A DNA stretch of 64,000 bases from Triplophysa rosa (Eukaryota; Chordata; Actinopteri; Cypriniformes; Nemacheilidae). The notes beneath the pieces are model-generated. The model was given only the letters and a program-made list of their open reading frames with translations, searched no databases and had not been told where the DNA came from. Positions 24,410 to 36,647 of the stretch are shown piece after piece. How positions within the stretch are numbered: the stretch's first letter is position 1; the number at the start of each line of letters is the position of its first letter. The stretch is taken from assembly GCF_024868665.1 (NCBI RefSeq), contig NC_079890.1:2585880-2649879 (forward strand), in the 5' to 3' direction. Made by a program: the position numbers and the translations under genes.

Positions 24410-26155
24410 GGAGGAACAAGCCCTGTGTACCCAGATATCTTGACTGTCGTTTTCTGCACATCTTCATCGGTGATCCAGTCTGAATAGAGAGACTGAATTA
24501 TGCAGGTCATCCCAGTTCAGCTTTCAATGCTTTGTATTTTCTTTTCTTTTTTGCAATAACATCTTTAATGACATATATGTGTTATCTACATTTTTCTTAA
24601 CTATTAAAGAGTATTAAAGGCTCACGTGTCTTGTTTGCTATCTTATTGAGCTACATTTCAGCTGCTTACATTTGAAGTACTTTCTAATGAATCGAGTGTT
24701 GGGGAAAAAATGTGACAAGCTGTGCTATTGTTTCGGGAAATTGCAGCAGAATTATTCCTCAACGTGTGCTTTGAAAGGTATGTTATTTTATATACATATA
24801 CGCATTTTTTTTTTTTTTTAATAAACATTATTGTTTTATGTACAAGCACTTAATCCAAGTCCGTTTCCAGGGTGGAATAGCGCCCTATAAATAAATGGAC
24901 CCTTGTAAAATTATTGCCCTTTCCTACCATTACATCAGGTGCTTCGTTGCCATGACAACGGCAATTAGCAGGAACTCAGGCAGGCGGTTGAATATAAGTC
25001 TGTCCCTAGTACCCATAGCAACCAAGGTCAGGCCTGCAACGCACATCTGCTTACATAGTAGCCCAGCTTTAGTGCACGCTATAGCTTGAGGACTGGAAAT
25101 GAAAAAGACGTTATCTCAGAAATTGCTTGCATTTCAGTTTGTAACCCAAAGGTTAAATAATTAAGCTTCCTGCACTATTGTATCTTATTCCAACAGTTGC
25201 AGTTTCATTAACATAAACGTGGATTTCTCGCAAAACCTCCCCGCATATGATCCTTCATCATCAGTCCTTTTCCTGCTCTCCTTTCACACCACAAAACACG
25301 TCTCATCAGCGGCAAAGCGTGACTCCTACCAGCGTTTTAACCCAGATGGCCAAGCATTTCAGATAGCCTGTGTATGCGACAGAGGCTCTGACATGAAACC
25401 AGAGTTGCCCTGCTGGGCTTTTGTGGGCAGTGATTAGAAACTAGAGCCAACACAGTTGATTGAATGAAGAGTTAAAAGGTTTGCTCGCTATATGCGTGCT
25501 TGCGAGTCGTGCATCAGAAAGTATACCTGGCCTTGAAGAACACATGGTGTATTATACCCTTTTTCAGCTGGGCTATCAATTGAAATCCTGTGCGTGTTTA
25601 TTTGTTGTGTGATAGCATAGAGGTGAAAGTTCTTAATAAGTAATCATTACACAACTAGTCTTCAAGATACAATTTGCAATGATTGCATGGAAATCTTAAA
25701 TTCAGCTGTGCTTATGTTGTAATTTCTTTACATTTAGATCTTACATCATTATATTTTGCCTCCGCCTGACGATTTCTTCAGAGCTGAGGGTTAAACCGGC
25801 TGTAAATGTTAAAGATCCATTTGGAAGCTTGCATGACCCATGTAACCCTAGGAACCATATAATGAGAGCTACTCAGGCATCCATTTCCACATATTAGTAG
25901 CACACACTTTCCTACACTGCTGGGAGAGACCCTGCAGGATATCTGCATTGAATTTGCAATCATAATGTGCGTTTTTCATTTAATAGCATATTTATTTAAA
26001 GAAGGTAATCATATGAGAGACACATACATATTTTACCTGCCATGATTTGTCCAGATCCTTTGAGCTATGGACTACTTGCACAACTACTTCCGCTTTGTAA
26101 TTATTGCGGCTTGTGCGTTTCCGGTAATGTTTAGCGCACCTACATGAAGATATGC
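24410..26155. other. Intergenic; contains an X-box-like motif
   Basis: Downstream of mrps11, with no further gene seen. In human DET1 follows MRPS11, but none of its coding exons is present here. A 72-codon open frame at 25219-25437 matches no family. An X-box motif lies at 24946-24959. Confidence 0.5.
24946..24959. promoter_or_regulatory. X-box (RFX-type) motif
   Basis: GTTGCCATGACAAC fits the RFX consensus (two GTTNCC/GGNAAC-type half sites with a 2-bp centre). Single motifs occur by chance, so function is unproven. Confidence 0.45.
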
Positions 26156-26157
26156 AT

Positions 26158-26470
26158 TAAAGGAATAGTTCCCCTTTAAAATCACCTTCTGTCATCATTT
26201 ACTCACCCTGTTGTCAGTTTAAACCTGTGTGATATTCTTTCTTCTGCAAAACACAAAAGAAGATATTTTGAAAAATGTCGGTAACCGAAAACCGTTGGTC
26301 CCCATTGACTTCTATTGTAAGGACACAAAACCAGTCAATGGGGACCAATGATTTTTGTTACCAACATTTTTCTAAATATCTTCTTTTGTGTTCTGCAGAA
26401 GAAGGAAAGTCAGACGAAATGGTGAATAAATGATGACAGAATTTTCATTCTGAAGGTGAACTATTCCTTC
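26158..26470. mobile_element. Foldback (Angel-like) MITE copy 4, well preserved
   Basis: Left arm AAAGGAATAGTTCCCCTTT, ACACAAAAGAAGATATTTTG and GGTCCCCATTGACTTC; right arm GTCAATGGGGACCAATG, AAATATCTTCTTTTGTGTTC and GGTGAACTATTCCTT. Arms of roughly 120 bp pair almost completely. Confidence 0.85.
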
Positions 26471-29400
26471 TGGCATCTCGATTAGGTAAATTTCAGAAAT
26501 GCAGCAGTGCTGAGCATCATTAACGTTTTCTTATTTTGTCAAAGATACTTCATACATGTTTAGGCTTCAATGACAATTAAATTAGTCCATACAATGATTG
26601 CAAATGCTTTTATTTGGTTAAATGTTCTTTTTTGGACTTGGTTTCAAATAAACTAGCTGTTTTTTCATGCTGGCCGGCCTTTAAAAAATACACAGAATAT
26701 GCAGATTTAAAGACCAACTGAAGTGCAGCATTGTTTGCAGCATTGACGATATCTACTGAAACAGGAGGTTAGGGTGGGATAATATTGAGAAGCTCCTCCC
26801 CCTTTTAAAAGAATCAGCTTTCAGCCACATTTTAAACACATAAAACCAGAAACCTAAGGAGACATACTATTATAAAACAGAAGTATGTCGTGAAATTCAG
26901 TACAAGTAGTCCATTACGTCTTTTCCTCCTCATTTAACTGCCAGACTTCTCGCAAGCTGTCAGAGCGCTCAACAGCTCCGTGTGACAACCTACCCAACTA
27001 ACCTTTCAAGCGGACCTCCTCCTATGCACCCTACCCAAACCCCTAATTCTGTTCCTCAAATACCAATCTTTACTCCTCGACAGTCCTTTTAAAAGCATGA
27101 TGCACTTTACACACCACAATGGACCTACAGCCATTCAGCATTTGTCCCTATTATAAAATTGTATAGCGCACTGTACTGTATGTTGTACCGTTGCTTTTAT
27201 TGTTTGTAGCAAATTGGCTCAGCGGCCCCTGCGACTTCTGCTATGCGTTTATAGAATGCGGTCAAGCCGCATTCCATAGGTATGCCAAATGGAAATTCTA
27301 TTTTGATCACAGAATCAAGGCCGCTAACATCGTTGGCATTGTGACATTATTTTCCCGACGTTAAACTGAACAGTAAAACATTCAGATGCATTACTGGAAC
27401 GAGAGTCCGGGGGCTTTTTCAAGAAAGTGAAAATGGGAGTAATGCAATAAGTTCCACAGAAATCACTAAATGAAAAGGGTCGAATGACCCACAAGCTCTC
27501 GCTGATGGAGACGTAATTGACATCTTTTTCTTTTTTACAGTACTCCTAATTCTTAAAGGCGAAAATTCAAGTAGGTACGTGTGAGGGTATTAAAAGCAGA
27601 AAATCCAGCTCCGTGTATAACTTGAGTGCTTGATAATGGGCTTCCATCCAATTATCCGCTTCTAAGAATGTAGACATATAAGTTGTAATTTTCTGTAATG
27701 GCAGGATGTGGACATTGGGGAAAAAAGGATAAAAGTAAAAAAAAAGATATTAGAGGAACTGTGATGTGTGCGCCGCTAAATACTTGTCGATTTTGTGGCA
27801 TTTTTGGACCACAGGAGTCGGTCCTAATGTGCTGGCCTTTAGAAAATGTTGAAGCCGGCTCGGCAGAAGCATCTTCAAGATGACCGCTGTCCGCCTTTTT
27901 GTTTTCATCCAAAAATGTCCCGTATTACCCCTCCCTCTCCCCGCTCAGGCTTTTAGCAGCTCCTGGCGATGGTACATTATCAAAATGGAATAGGAGGCAG
28001 AGAATGGAAGATTAGAATGCTCATTGGCTATTTAGTCAAGAAGCCTAGTGCCCACTTGAGCTCCATTTGGGCGCTCTTACCTGTCCTGCTGCACTGAATA
28101 GCATCTTTGTTCTACAGACCAAGAGCCCGGCAAGATGGTAAAGCCGCTGGGGTTTAGAGAACGGATAGCAACACAAAGCATTATGAGATAAAAGACATTT
28201 CCTAGAAGATATTATGAATAATATGCAAGCCGGGGACAGGCACTAATTGTTGAAACATTATATTAATGGCTAGTCTTTTGTCGACCTATTACTGACCTTT
28301 TACAGAACAGCGTCTTTGGCTTAATGTAGTCTAATTTACTAGTTTAATGACTTTCTGGAGAAGTTTGGGGCATAGGAGCGGAAAAAAACAAACGCTTGTT
28401 GAATCTGAACACACTGAAAACTTTGTATGAAATATATAAATCACTTTACTGTGACAAAAAAACATTCATTCAAAGATTTAAAGCATCATTTCAAGGTGAA
28501 CAGGTGTTTTCGATTTATGCTCAAATGAAATTTTTGCCGAGTGCGAAGTTCCCCCGTGTGACCGAAAACACCAGCGCAATCGGTGTGATTTGGCAGCAGC
28601 AAAACAAACTCTCTGCTTGTAGCATTTGGTTTGTCTAAAAGGTCCAACGAGGGATTGCTTGGATGATTAGCCATCAAGATGACAGATCTCTGTTGCTTAG
28701 GAACATGACGAGACTGCATGAATTGTTGCATCGCTTGATCTCCTCCAAGCAGACTCGTGGTGACAGCACTTGTTAGTTCCCTCTTCCGACGTGTATGTTT
28801 ACGTATGTTTATTGCACGCCATCGGTTTGCTGCTCACCGCCGTGCTTTTCAACGCAAGCACAGCACTGAGGCTTCTAGCGCATATCATTCGAATAACCTA
28901 TAATGTCATTTTTCAGATTCATTTGTTAATATTTATAAGTCCCATCCACGCCTGTATACGTGGACTGTCCTGATACTCGCAAACGTTTCTGTCTCGAGTA
29001 CTGGCGGCTTTGTGATGCTGGTTGCCATGGTTACCTCCTGGCACCAAACAAAAGGGGGAATAAGGAGGAGGAGGGGGGAAACCCAATGAAAGTGGGTGAC
29101 TGGCCCTGCTCCCTGTGTTTTGTTAAATTTTGTTAACAGGACAAAGGGCATAGTGAGTTTGAGATATATGTATTCAGTAAAGAATGTAAGCTACAGAATT
29201 TTTTACTTCGCATTCAGAACGAGCATTCTTGTTCTGGTCTTCTTTCTGCTTCATTTGCTTAAATATAACGTTTTCTTAGAATTGCATTTAATGATAACAG
29301 TGCGTCATTTTATTTCTGTTTACAGATTGTTAAATTGTAAGAAGGGGTAAAAAATACTCCACACTCTGATTAAAATAATGAGGATATAAGTGAAAACCCA

Positions 29401-30095
29401 TTGGGGGCATGAAGGTTATTAGTGGATTATAGTGGTAGTAGATTAAAGTGGCCCTGCTAAAAGAGCATTTGAGAATGCTTGAGCTAGCTTACTGAACACA
29501 TCTTAAAATGCCTCTTAGAATTAATAGTATTAAAATGATCAGGAAATAATGAACGCTTGATTGTATAATTAGTGCTCAAGGAAAGAGTTTGTAGGTAAGG
29601 GCTTTTGTACACAAGTTGAATACAACTAAATAACCAATTTTAGGGAAATAACCTTATAGGTGGACTTTATGATTTATATCCAGGAAACTCAGGGAGTCCA
29701 TGGAGTGAATTTAAAGGGGCGATGGAGTTCCAGTTCAAAATGTGGTGGGTGTTCATCTTTTATCCACAGAAATGCTATGCAAATTTCATAATTTCGTAAA
29801 CAAATAGAGTGCGATTTTCGGCAAATATTAAAAATATAAAATACGTCCCCAAGTAGAGTCCCTGCAGGGAATCTCATGATATAATACTTATTCTGATCTT
29901 CACTTAAAACAATCAAGGCAAAAATCCTCCAGTTCTTGCTATAGAATTGTATGATTCATTTATCATTTATGATTATTAGCATTGATTTTAAAATAGCTTG
30001 TTATGGAGAGGTCGTAAATTGCTTACGAAATTAGGAGTGTAACTGTAAATGAATTACAGATGTATATACTTATTAAGCTCATTCTTAATTAATAT
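26471..30095. other. Intergenic; possible conserved noncoding block 27.5-28.2 kb
   Basis: No gene was recognised. About 27480-28170 has mixed composition without repeat signatures. It includes TAGCAGCTCCTGGCGATGG and a stretch around 27960-28110 that reads like conserved enhancer DNA; this is an impression only. A second X-box-like motif lies at 29021-29034. Confidence 0.4.
29021..29034. promoter_or_regulatory. X-box (RFX-type) motif
   Basis: GTTGCCATGGTTAC is one base from the perfect RFX palindrome GTTGCCATGGCAAC-type site. It lies about 1.1 kb upstream of the CRE-containing promoter. Confidence 0.45.
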
Positions 30096-30099
30096 TACT

Positions 30100-30456
30100 T
30101 TTTCGGTGACGTCATCAACACACCCCTGCCCTGTCGTGGTGACGTCATCGGCGCGCTCGCGAAACAGCCGGGCCACCTGTCGGTTGAGTGAGCGTTGCCT
30201 TTAAGAAGCTCGTGCAGGATGAGAAGCGGAGCTGTCCGCGGCACATGGTGCTGAAACACGCCGAGACGTTCAGAAAACGCGAAAGAAGCGCTGCTTACGA
30301 CGGAGAAAACGGGTTGAAATGAAACCGGTGGAGAAATACATCGCTTTTAGCGTGTAGCTTTCACATTTTCTCCGTTTTTTAAGCATGTTGACGCGATGTC
30401 ATCTGTGTGTTTGGCGTGGGAGTGAGTGCCAAAGACATCACTGGACGAAGCAACAG
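30100..30456 (+). promoter_or_regulatory. CpG-rich promoter with two CREs and a probable first noncoding exon (putative pri-miR-7 host)
   Basis: A CpG-rich patch in AT-rich surroundings. Two perfect CRE palindromes TGACGTCA lie at 30107-30114 and 30140-30147, 33 bp apart (about three helical turns), followed by GCGCGCTCGCG. Downstream sequence to 30456 ends CGAAGCAACAG followed by GTAGTT, a usable splice donor. No long open frame is present, so this looks like a noncoding first exon on the plus strand. The only recognised gene downstream before kif7 is miR-7, so I infer it starts the miR-7 primary transcript. Start site and strand are inferred. Confidence 0.55.
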
Positions 30457-32021
30457 GTAGTTTTTATTTAATTTACATCATTTATTTTGATTTTATTGCT
30501 TTGTTGAATTCTTTCGGACGTTTTAAAGGACAACTGTGTGTTGTGTTTTATAGCAGAAAGGAACAAATCGAGAGCTTTAATTCAATGTTGTTTTTCCTCC
30601 GTTTCTTTTCTTTTAGGACTTTGTAGTGTTTGTATTCCTCGCGACGATTTGAGTCATTTAGACCTGTTGAAATGCAAACAAGTGTTTGGGATCTTGTAGG
30701 ATTTGAATGGTTGTCGTTGTCTTTGGCTCAACGCCTGTCATTCCCAGTGCACAGATTGAGTGATTATGTCCATTTGGTGAATTTACATTTTGGCTGTTCT
30801 GTAGTGTTGAAAACCTCTGCTGTAATGATGCTATCTTCTTGTTTTATTTCTGGTTATGTGCATATGCAGAAGTTAAAAAGTATTTTTTTCTGTTTTTGAG
30901 GGAACATCCTCTTTATAAACAGAATTTGCTTTTTTCTAGGTCACTGACAATACACTATAGTTTGTCTGGTGAAGGCCCCGGGTTGGCTTTCAATTTCTAT
31001 TTTTTCAGTTGTGGTCACGTTCTGTTCATAGTCAAAGCAAGTTTTATTAGTGTTTTACAGTCCCGTCCGAAAATACACTTAATAACAACAAATGCCTAAA
31101 TATGCAAATGCGCCATTTCAACCTATTAGTGTTATCATGCATTGTAAAAATGTCAAAATGATTCAAAATATTTTTCATTCCAGATTGCTGTTTCTCTTAA
31201 AGATAGTATGGCTGTGAGAATACCTGGCAACGATTGATCTGGTTGCAGAAAGAGCATTCTTTTTTATTTTCATAACCTTTCTGCATCTTCCATAATCGCT
31301 TAATTGTTATACATGCACGTTTTCAATAACGCATTCTTGCTGTTTAGTCGGCATGACACCAACAGAAATAGGTGGGTTCACATATGGCATGGCCATGAAT
31401 GTACACCCAACTTTGAAGGGACGTGCTTTTGAAGAAGCAGGCCTTTTGAAGCCCAACATGGCTTTATAAAAAAAGAAGATCAAAATTTGATAGAATGTGC
31501 ACGAAGAGGGGACACATTTGATGTGGTATTACAATCAGGCTTGGAGGAGGACCCGATCTTGCCCTATGGTCTCTAAGGGCACAGGGGTGCAGGGACAGGA
31601 TTTGATCCGCTTTTCATAGACCCATGTGCTTTTAATAGAATGCAATAGCTGGATTCAGAAATAACCTCTTCTTATAAAGAACACGTTTAAAAGGAGATAT
31701 AATTAAGTATCTGGTTGCTTTGTGCTACAATCTGTAATTTTTTTGCAACTAGGAAAGGTATAAAAGCTTTAAAGCATGATATAAATCATTATGTGATTTT
31801 AACCGGTCTAGATAAATCATCATTCAAATAAATTTACAGATAATGTGCCAATAAATTTACTGTCACGTCTGTTACTGGGTTTTCTGGGTTTCATTGTTTA
31901 AGGGAAATGAAAAACTAAGCGATGGATAGTTGGCTACATATGGTTAGGACACTAAATAACATTAACTTACAAAATGATCTTATAATGTGATCATGCCGGT
32001 GTCATGCAGGGTTTATTTCAG
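30457..32021. other. Probable intron, nothing recognised
   Basis: Between the putative first and second noncoding exons of the miR-7 host. Several short open frames on the plus strand are not supported. No repeat was recognised. Confidence 0.4.
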
Positions 32022-32099
32022 GGTCATGTCTGGCGGATGGAGGCCCTAATAAGGAGATGTGTCACAGGAGAAGTCTTCGCTTCAAGCATTTCAGCAGAG
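32022..32099 (+). ncRNA. Candidate noncoding exon of the miR-7 host transcript
   Basis: Bounded by an acceptor (GGTTTATTTCAG before 32022) and a donor (CAGAG then GTAACA at 32100). It lies between the CpG-rich promoter and the miR-7 hairpin on the same strand. No family protein is encoded. This is a splice-site inference only. Confidence 0.35.
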
Positions 32100-32177
32100 G
32101 TAACACCCAGATGAGAAGAGCCATTCTCACCTGTCCTTACTCAGAAGAAGGTAAACACTGCTCACGCAACAGACTTA

Positions 32178-32440
32178 AAGTGATAGTTCAACCAAAAATA
32201 AAAACACCATTTTGTTTAAAACTTTTATATGACTCGTTCTTCTGTGGAACACAAAAGGAGATATTTTGAGAAATGTCTAAGTGGTTTTCTGTCTATACAA
32301 TGAAAGTCAATGGGGTCCAATGTTGTTTGGTTCTTCAGACATTATTCAAAATATCGTCTTTTGTGTTCTGCAGAAGAAAGAAAGTCATACAAGTTTGAAA
32401 AGAAAGAAAGGGTGAGTAAATGATGAAAGACTTTTTCTGC
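32178..32440. mobile_element. Foldback (Angel-like) MITE copy 5
   Basis: AAAGTGATAGTTCAACCAAA and GGAACACAAAAGGAGATATT at the left; TCTTTTGTGTTCTGCAGAAG and AAGGGTGAGTAAATGATG at the right, inverted relative to each other. Confidence 0.8.
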
Positions 32441-34980
32441 TTTAGTCTAAAAAAGGCGGAATCATATAGTTAAACAGAAAATGTCGTATCACTGCTGTGT
32501 AATTCAAGCCAGTTACTGTACTTCATTGCTATTAAACGGAAGACCCGCAAAAACAAAAAGGTTTTCTTTTTAACAGACAGCCTTATATGATGTCATCTAA
32601 ATGAAAGCAGATCTGTATGTCTGACATTTTTGGAACCTAAAGACACCATAAATCAAATATTAAAGATTGGAATGTTATAGGTTTCAAAACGCAAGTTTCA
32701 AAAAACATTTTACAAAAAAAATAAAGGCAATGCCCTATATTTAAAAAATGTATCATATATTTTAAAATATAATATTAAAAAGATAGCAACCTGTGATGGC
32801 TAGGACTTTATATCTGATGGTTTTGAGAAAAATAACGGCATTCCAAATGTTAGATAAAAGACAATATTTGTGGGCTTTTAACAATAATATTTCCCCTTTT
32901 TGAGCATTCGCTGGAGTTATTCAGGTATTGGTAATTAGCAACTGCATTTTTAAGGAAAACAACCAGCTGTGATTTAGCCAAATCACTGACTCGTATAAGC
33001 TTCAAAGAAATGCAACTGACATCTGATGTACTAGCGAATTAGTACTGCCACATTAAATTTGTTTGCGCCTAATTGTGAACGTGCAATCTTTAAATAATTC
33101 TGCTAAGTAATTATTTCAGGGGAAGAGGGTTTCATTAATATGTCGGTTTAATTCGACCTCAGTAGAACAGAATATACAATTTTGCTGTGTATGTTATACA
33201 ACGTGAACATGCAGTTCTTCTGTTCTTTCTGTATTGTTTGCATAAATAACAATAGGACTAAAAGATTGCCAACATTTATATTATTAAACTTGTTTATGAT
33301 AACACGTCACCCTCTAAGCCAAGAAGGGTATGTACTTGTTTGTTCCTATTATTCATGCACGCTAATTAAAAAAAAAAAGATGCTTTTATTATCTGATCAA
33401 CCTCTGACAGGCTTCTATTAAACAAACAGACTGTCTCACGAATAGGTCGACGGTAAAAATTTAAAATGTTTTATTTTGCCAGGCATTTCAATTCAGTGGG
33501 GAGGAAGGAATTAATGAAATGAATATAATAAAGACCATGTTAGACCTTGCTTTCTCACATCTCTGTGAGTAACAAGCTTGGCTGATGAAGCGTTGTAATC
33601 AAATTACAGTAGACGCAGAGAATATTGCATGACTTTTAAGTAAACACCATTACAGTCAACCTGCAACAGTATAAGCACAAAGTTGATTTTGTTCTTATTT
33701 CTTCACAGAATTGTTTCATTTTTAACTTCATTTATTCAAGGTCTGCTCTGAGGATGAAGATTTATGTTAAGAATTCAATCCACCGCTTAAAAACAAACTT
33801 TTTAATAAATAAAAATTGAATGAGAAGTGTGGATGTTTGATGACCATGTCATTCTACAGAAATCACAAAAATATACTTGATACCATAATATCTGTTGTTT
33901 CCCTATTCCTGAACATTTTGAAATAAGAGTCAAATAAGGAATCGTGGTTTCTAGAGCATGGATAATTCCTTGTAAAAATATTCTGGGAAAATCCTCTCTA
34001 TTCTTACATTTTCTCTCTTCTGTCATTCAGTCCAACACGAGTGCCTATAGAGAGTTTCTATCTATTCTCCTCACAAAACGGACTAATTAAGTTATTCTTC
34101 TGAAATAGGCAGTCCGGTTGTTTATTTTAACGGCGGACACAATTTTCACAACAATATTTCTGTTGTTTGTATTGTTCGCCTTCTCATTTCAGAATGTTTG
34201 TGAAAATGGTTCATGAGTGCCAAGTCAACCATCTTGCACAAGTGCTTATTATGACCATTAGTGTCTATTCAAACCACACGAGGATCAAACTATAACCACT
34301 TTTACCCACAATGCTTTAGTGAAAATTGTGCGAAATTTAGTTCGTTGCAACCGAAGGACATCATCTCTTGAGGTTTTAATAATGCATTACAACTATTATT
34401 ATCTGCTAAGAGGTTGATTGGAAAGCCCCAAGTAAAGGAACCTTTTTTATGAGATACAATTCTTACTGCATATAACCCTAATAGTCCTTACTATTAGGAC
34501 TAAATAACCTCAATGAGATTTCGTTTCTTGAAAATAAGTGTGTGTGTGTTTGTATGTACAGATAGATCGATGGATGAATGGAACGGTTCTAAAAAGTCAG
34601 TGTAACCGTTTTTAACCTCTAGCTAAAGTCGCTGTATAACCGTTTTGAGAAAGCAAGTAAAATATTTTATGAGGGCAGCCCCTTTGCATCTATATTTACC
34701 AAACGGGTAGAATAAATTGAAATGTAATATAGAATGCGTCCGAAAGGCTCAGCTGACATCCTGTGGATATAAAAACAGATACGGACAGCACAGACTGCCT
34801 CTGGAAAAGGCATGGAGATTCAATAGCTTGACATTATTAACTCCACACCATTTTTTCTGATCCCGTCTTCAAGTCACCGTATATTAAACAAGTCTTTTAT
34901 TGGCTCCCTGGTATTTTTTCTTCAGATCTGAAATGTTTCAAACCCTTGTGGTCCATGTGCACTTCAAAGATTCCGTTTTT
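32441..34980. other. Probable intron or intergenic, nothing recognised
   Basis: AT-rich DNA upstream of miR-7. No gene, RNA or clear element was recognised apart from short GT-rich and A-rich tracts. Confidence 0.45.
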
Positions 34981-34984
34981 TTTG

Positions 34985-35062
34985 GGCACCGTGGAAGACT
35001 AGTGATTTTGTTGTTGTGAAGTCACCAGTGCCGACAACAAGTCACAGTCTTCCTCAGTGACC
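34985..35062 (+). ncRNA. mir7: microRNA miR-7 precursor
   Basis: Contains the full miR-7-5p sequence at 34992-35015 (TGGAAGACTAGTGATTTT, then GTTGTT), identical to the conserved animal miR-7. The 3' arm at 35035-35056 begins CAACAAGTCACAGTC and pairs with it. The loop between is about 19 nt (GTGAAGTCACCAGTGCCGA), and the lower stem continues with CACCG against CAGTG. miR-7 acts in neurons and endocrine pancreas. Position between mrps11 and kif7 fits the human locus, where MIR7-2 lies near MRPS11 and DET1. The exact paralogue number is not assigned. Confidence 0.96.
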
Positions 35063-35315
35063 ACAATCCACTCACCGTGACCTTCACTCGCCCTCGACTG
35101 ACGATCATCATGAGACATTGATTATGATAGATCAACGGGATAATAAGATCCTAAGATGTTGGCATTGGTTAACCAAAATTATAATTTAATCAATTTTACT
35201 TTTCCCAAAGTGCATTGTTTCAAAGTTGCTTTCCTTTTATATGTTGTTTTGGTCTCCAAATAAATAATTAATTTAAAGCAAACGCCTCTATTTTTGACAG
35301 TTTGGGATTGGAAGC
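35063..35315. other. Sequence just 3' of miR-7
   Basis: No gene was recognised. The first ~60 bp (GACCACAATCCACTCACC, TCACTCGCCCTCGACTG) is less AT-rich and may be part of the extended pri-miRNA stem region. Confidence 0.35.
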
Positions 35316-35317
35316 TC

Positions 35318-35606
35318 CTTCAAGTGAAAGTTCGCACAAAATTTAATTTGTTTCATCCATTATCGTTCAAAACCTGTAAATGACTCTTTCTTTTGCGGAA
35401 AACAAAAGAAGATATTTCGAGAAATGTCTCTCGGTGGTTATTCTTATAAAAGTCAATGAGGACCAGCGTTGTTTGTTTACTAACGTTCTTCAAAGTATCT
35501 TAATTTGTGGTCTGCAGAGTAAAGATAGTTATACAGGTTTTGGAAAGACATGGGGGTGAGTAAACGATATAAGAATTTTCATTTTTGTAAACTACCCCTT
35601 TAAAGA
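35318..35606. mobile_element. Foldback (Angel-like) MITE copy 6
   Basis: AAGTGAAAGTTCGCACAAAA and AAAACAAAAGAAGATATTTC at the left; CTTAATTTGTGGTCTGCAGA, GGGGGTGAGTAAACGATATA and AACTACCCCTTTAAAG at the right. Confidence 0.75.
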
Positions 35607-36379
35607 AAACAGTTATGCAAATGCAAGATGAATTGTAATATCAGTACCTTTTATTCAAGAGAAGGCAATGGCATGAATTATTTTTATACAGCTATGAAAG
35701 CCAAGCTTTTGTAATAGACATACTGTATAACAGAAATGGCTGGGAAATGATAAGCAGTTGCAAGCCGAACACACTACAAGAGAAGGAATATTCACTCAAT
35801 GTACAACAGCATCTAATATAGCTTTGATTAAATGGCTTATGGTTTATAATTAAGCTCTTGAAATAAAAATCCTAACTTTGCCTATAGATTTTTAACAACA
35901 TTTTGATGACATTTTCATGCTTATTTATCACACAGCTGTAACCCAATTCCTAAGAACGACAGCAGTATTTGGCAATATTACTAAATTACACATTCAATCC
36001 TTTAAGTGTGTAGGCTATTATTTTACATATGCAGTTTATGCCGACATTAATTCATATTTGCCCTTTCTAACATAAATTGTAAGCTTAAATCTTGAATAAC
36101 TAACATATGGTAATATCCACATTATTTGTTAATACCCTAAAATTGTTTATAAAGGATCACAAATGTTCCACCACTGATATGACACAATCAATTTGAAACG
36201 ATGTAAAAAAACTACGACATTTAAGAAAAATAAATCACTTGTAAACCATCCATACATTAAAACAGCAGAGAAGTCGTTAAATCAATAATATAAAACACAG
36301 AAGTTGGCTTTAAGATCGTACAGAAGGTTTATGTTCATCGTTAACAGATCTGAAGGAGGAATATTTTATTCAGGCATCT
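35607..36379. other. Intergenic upstream of kif7
   Basis: AT-rich, no gene recognised; ends at the GC-richer kif7 promoter. Confidence 0.45.
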
Positions 36380-36647
36380 GGGGAGCCGACTGAATAGGAG
36401 CTGCGCAGACTGATCGCAAGAACATCAAAGCACCGCGAGAGCGCACTAAAACTTAGCTTTTAAATAAGTCTCGCGGTACCTGATGTCATACATTGATCAA
36501 ACTGCGCAGCGACACATTGAGATGCACAAACCCATCGACATCAACGCATCCTGAGCTCGTGGGCTGGTCTGAATCTGAATCCAGACCAGCCATCCAGGGA
36601 TTGGGATCCAAGGCAAAGGGATCAGAGTGATCGACTATGAAAAAACA
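36380..36647 (+). promoter_or_regulatory. kif7: kif7 promoter region and probable 5' noncoding exon
   Basis: A GC-richer patch with an inverted pair GCACCGCGAGAG (around 36430) and CTCGCGGTACC (around 36470), then sequence ending GACTATGAAAAAACA followed by the donor GTAAGTTAAG at 36648. The first coding exon has its own acceptor (ATGTTTTTAG before 38233), so a noncoding first exon ending at 36647 and a 1.6-kb first intron are the simplest model. The transcription start is not determined. Confidence 0.55.

Noticed and set aside
24097..24510. 137-codon minus-strand frame over the last mrps11 exon
   Set aside because: Antisense to the conserved uS11 C-terminus; looked at as possible det1 but unlike it.
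26158..26470. Foldback elements as microRNA precursors
   Set aside because: Long, near-perfect arms repeated many times in the window; these are transposons, unlike the single-copy miR-7 and miR-9 hairpins.
24410..30095. det1 or aen orthologue after mrps11
   Set aside because: No coding exon of either family can be seen on either strand.
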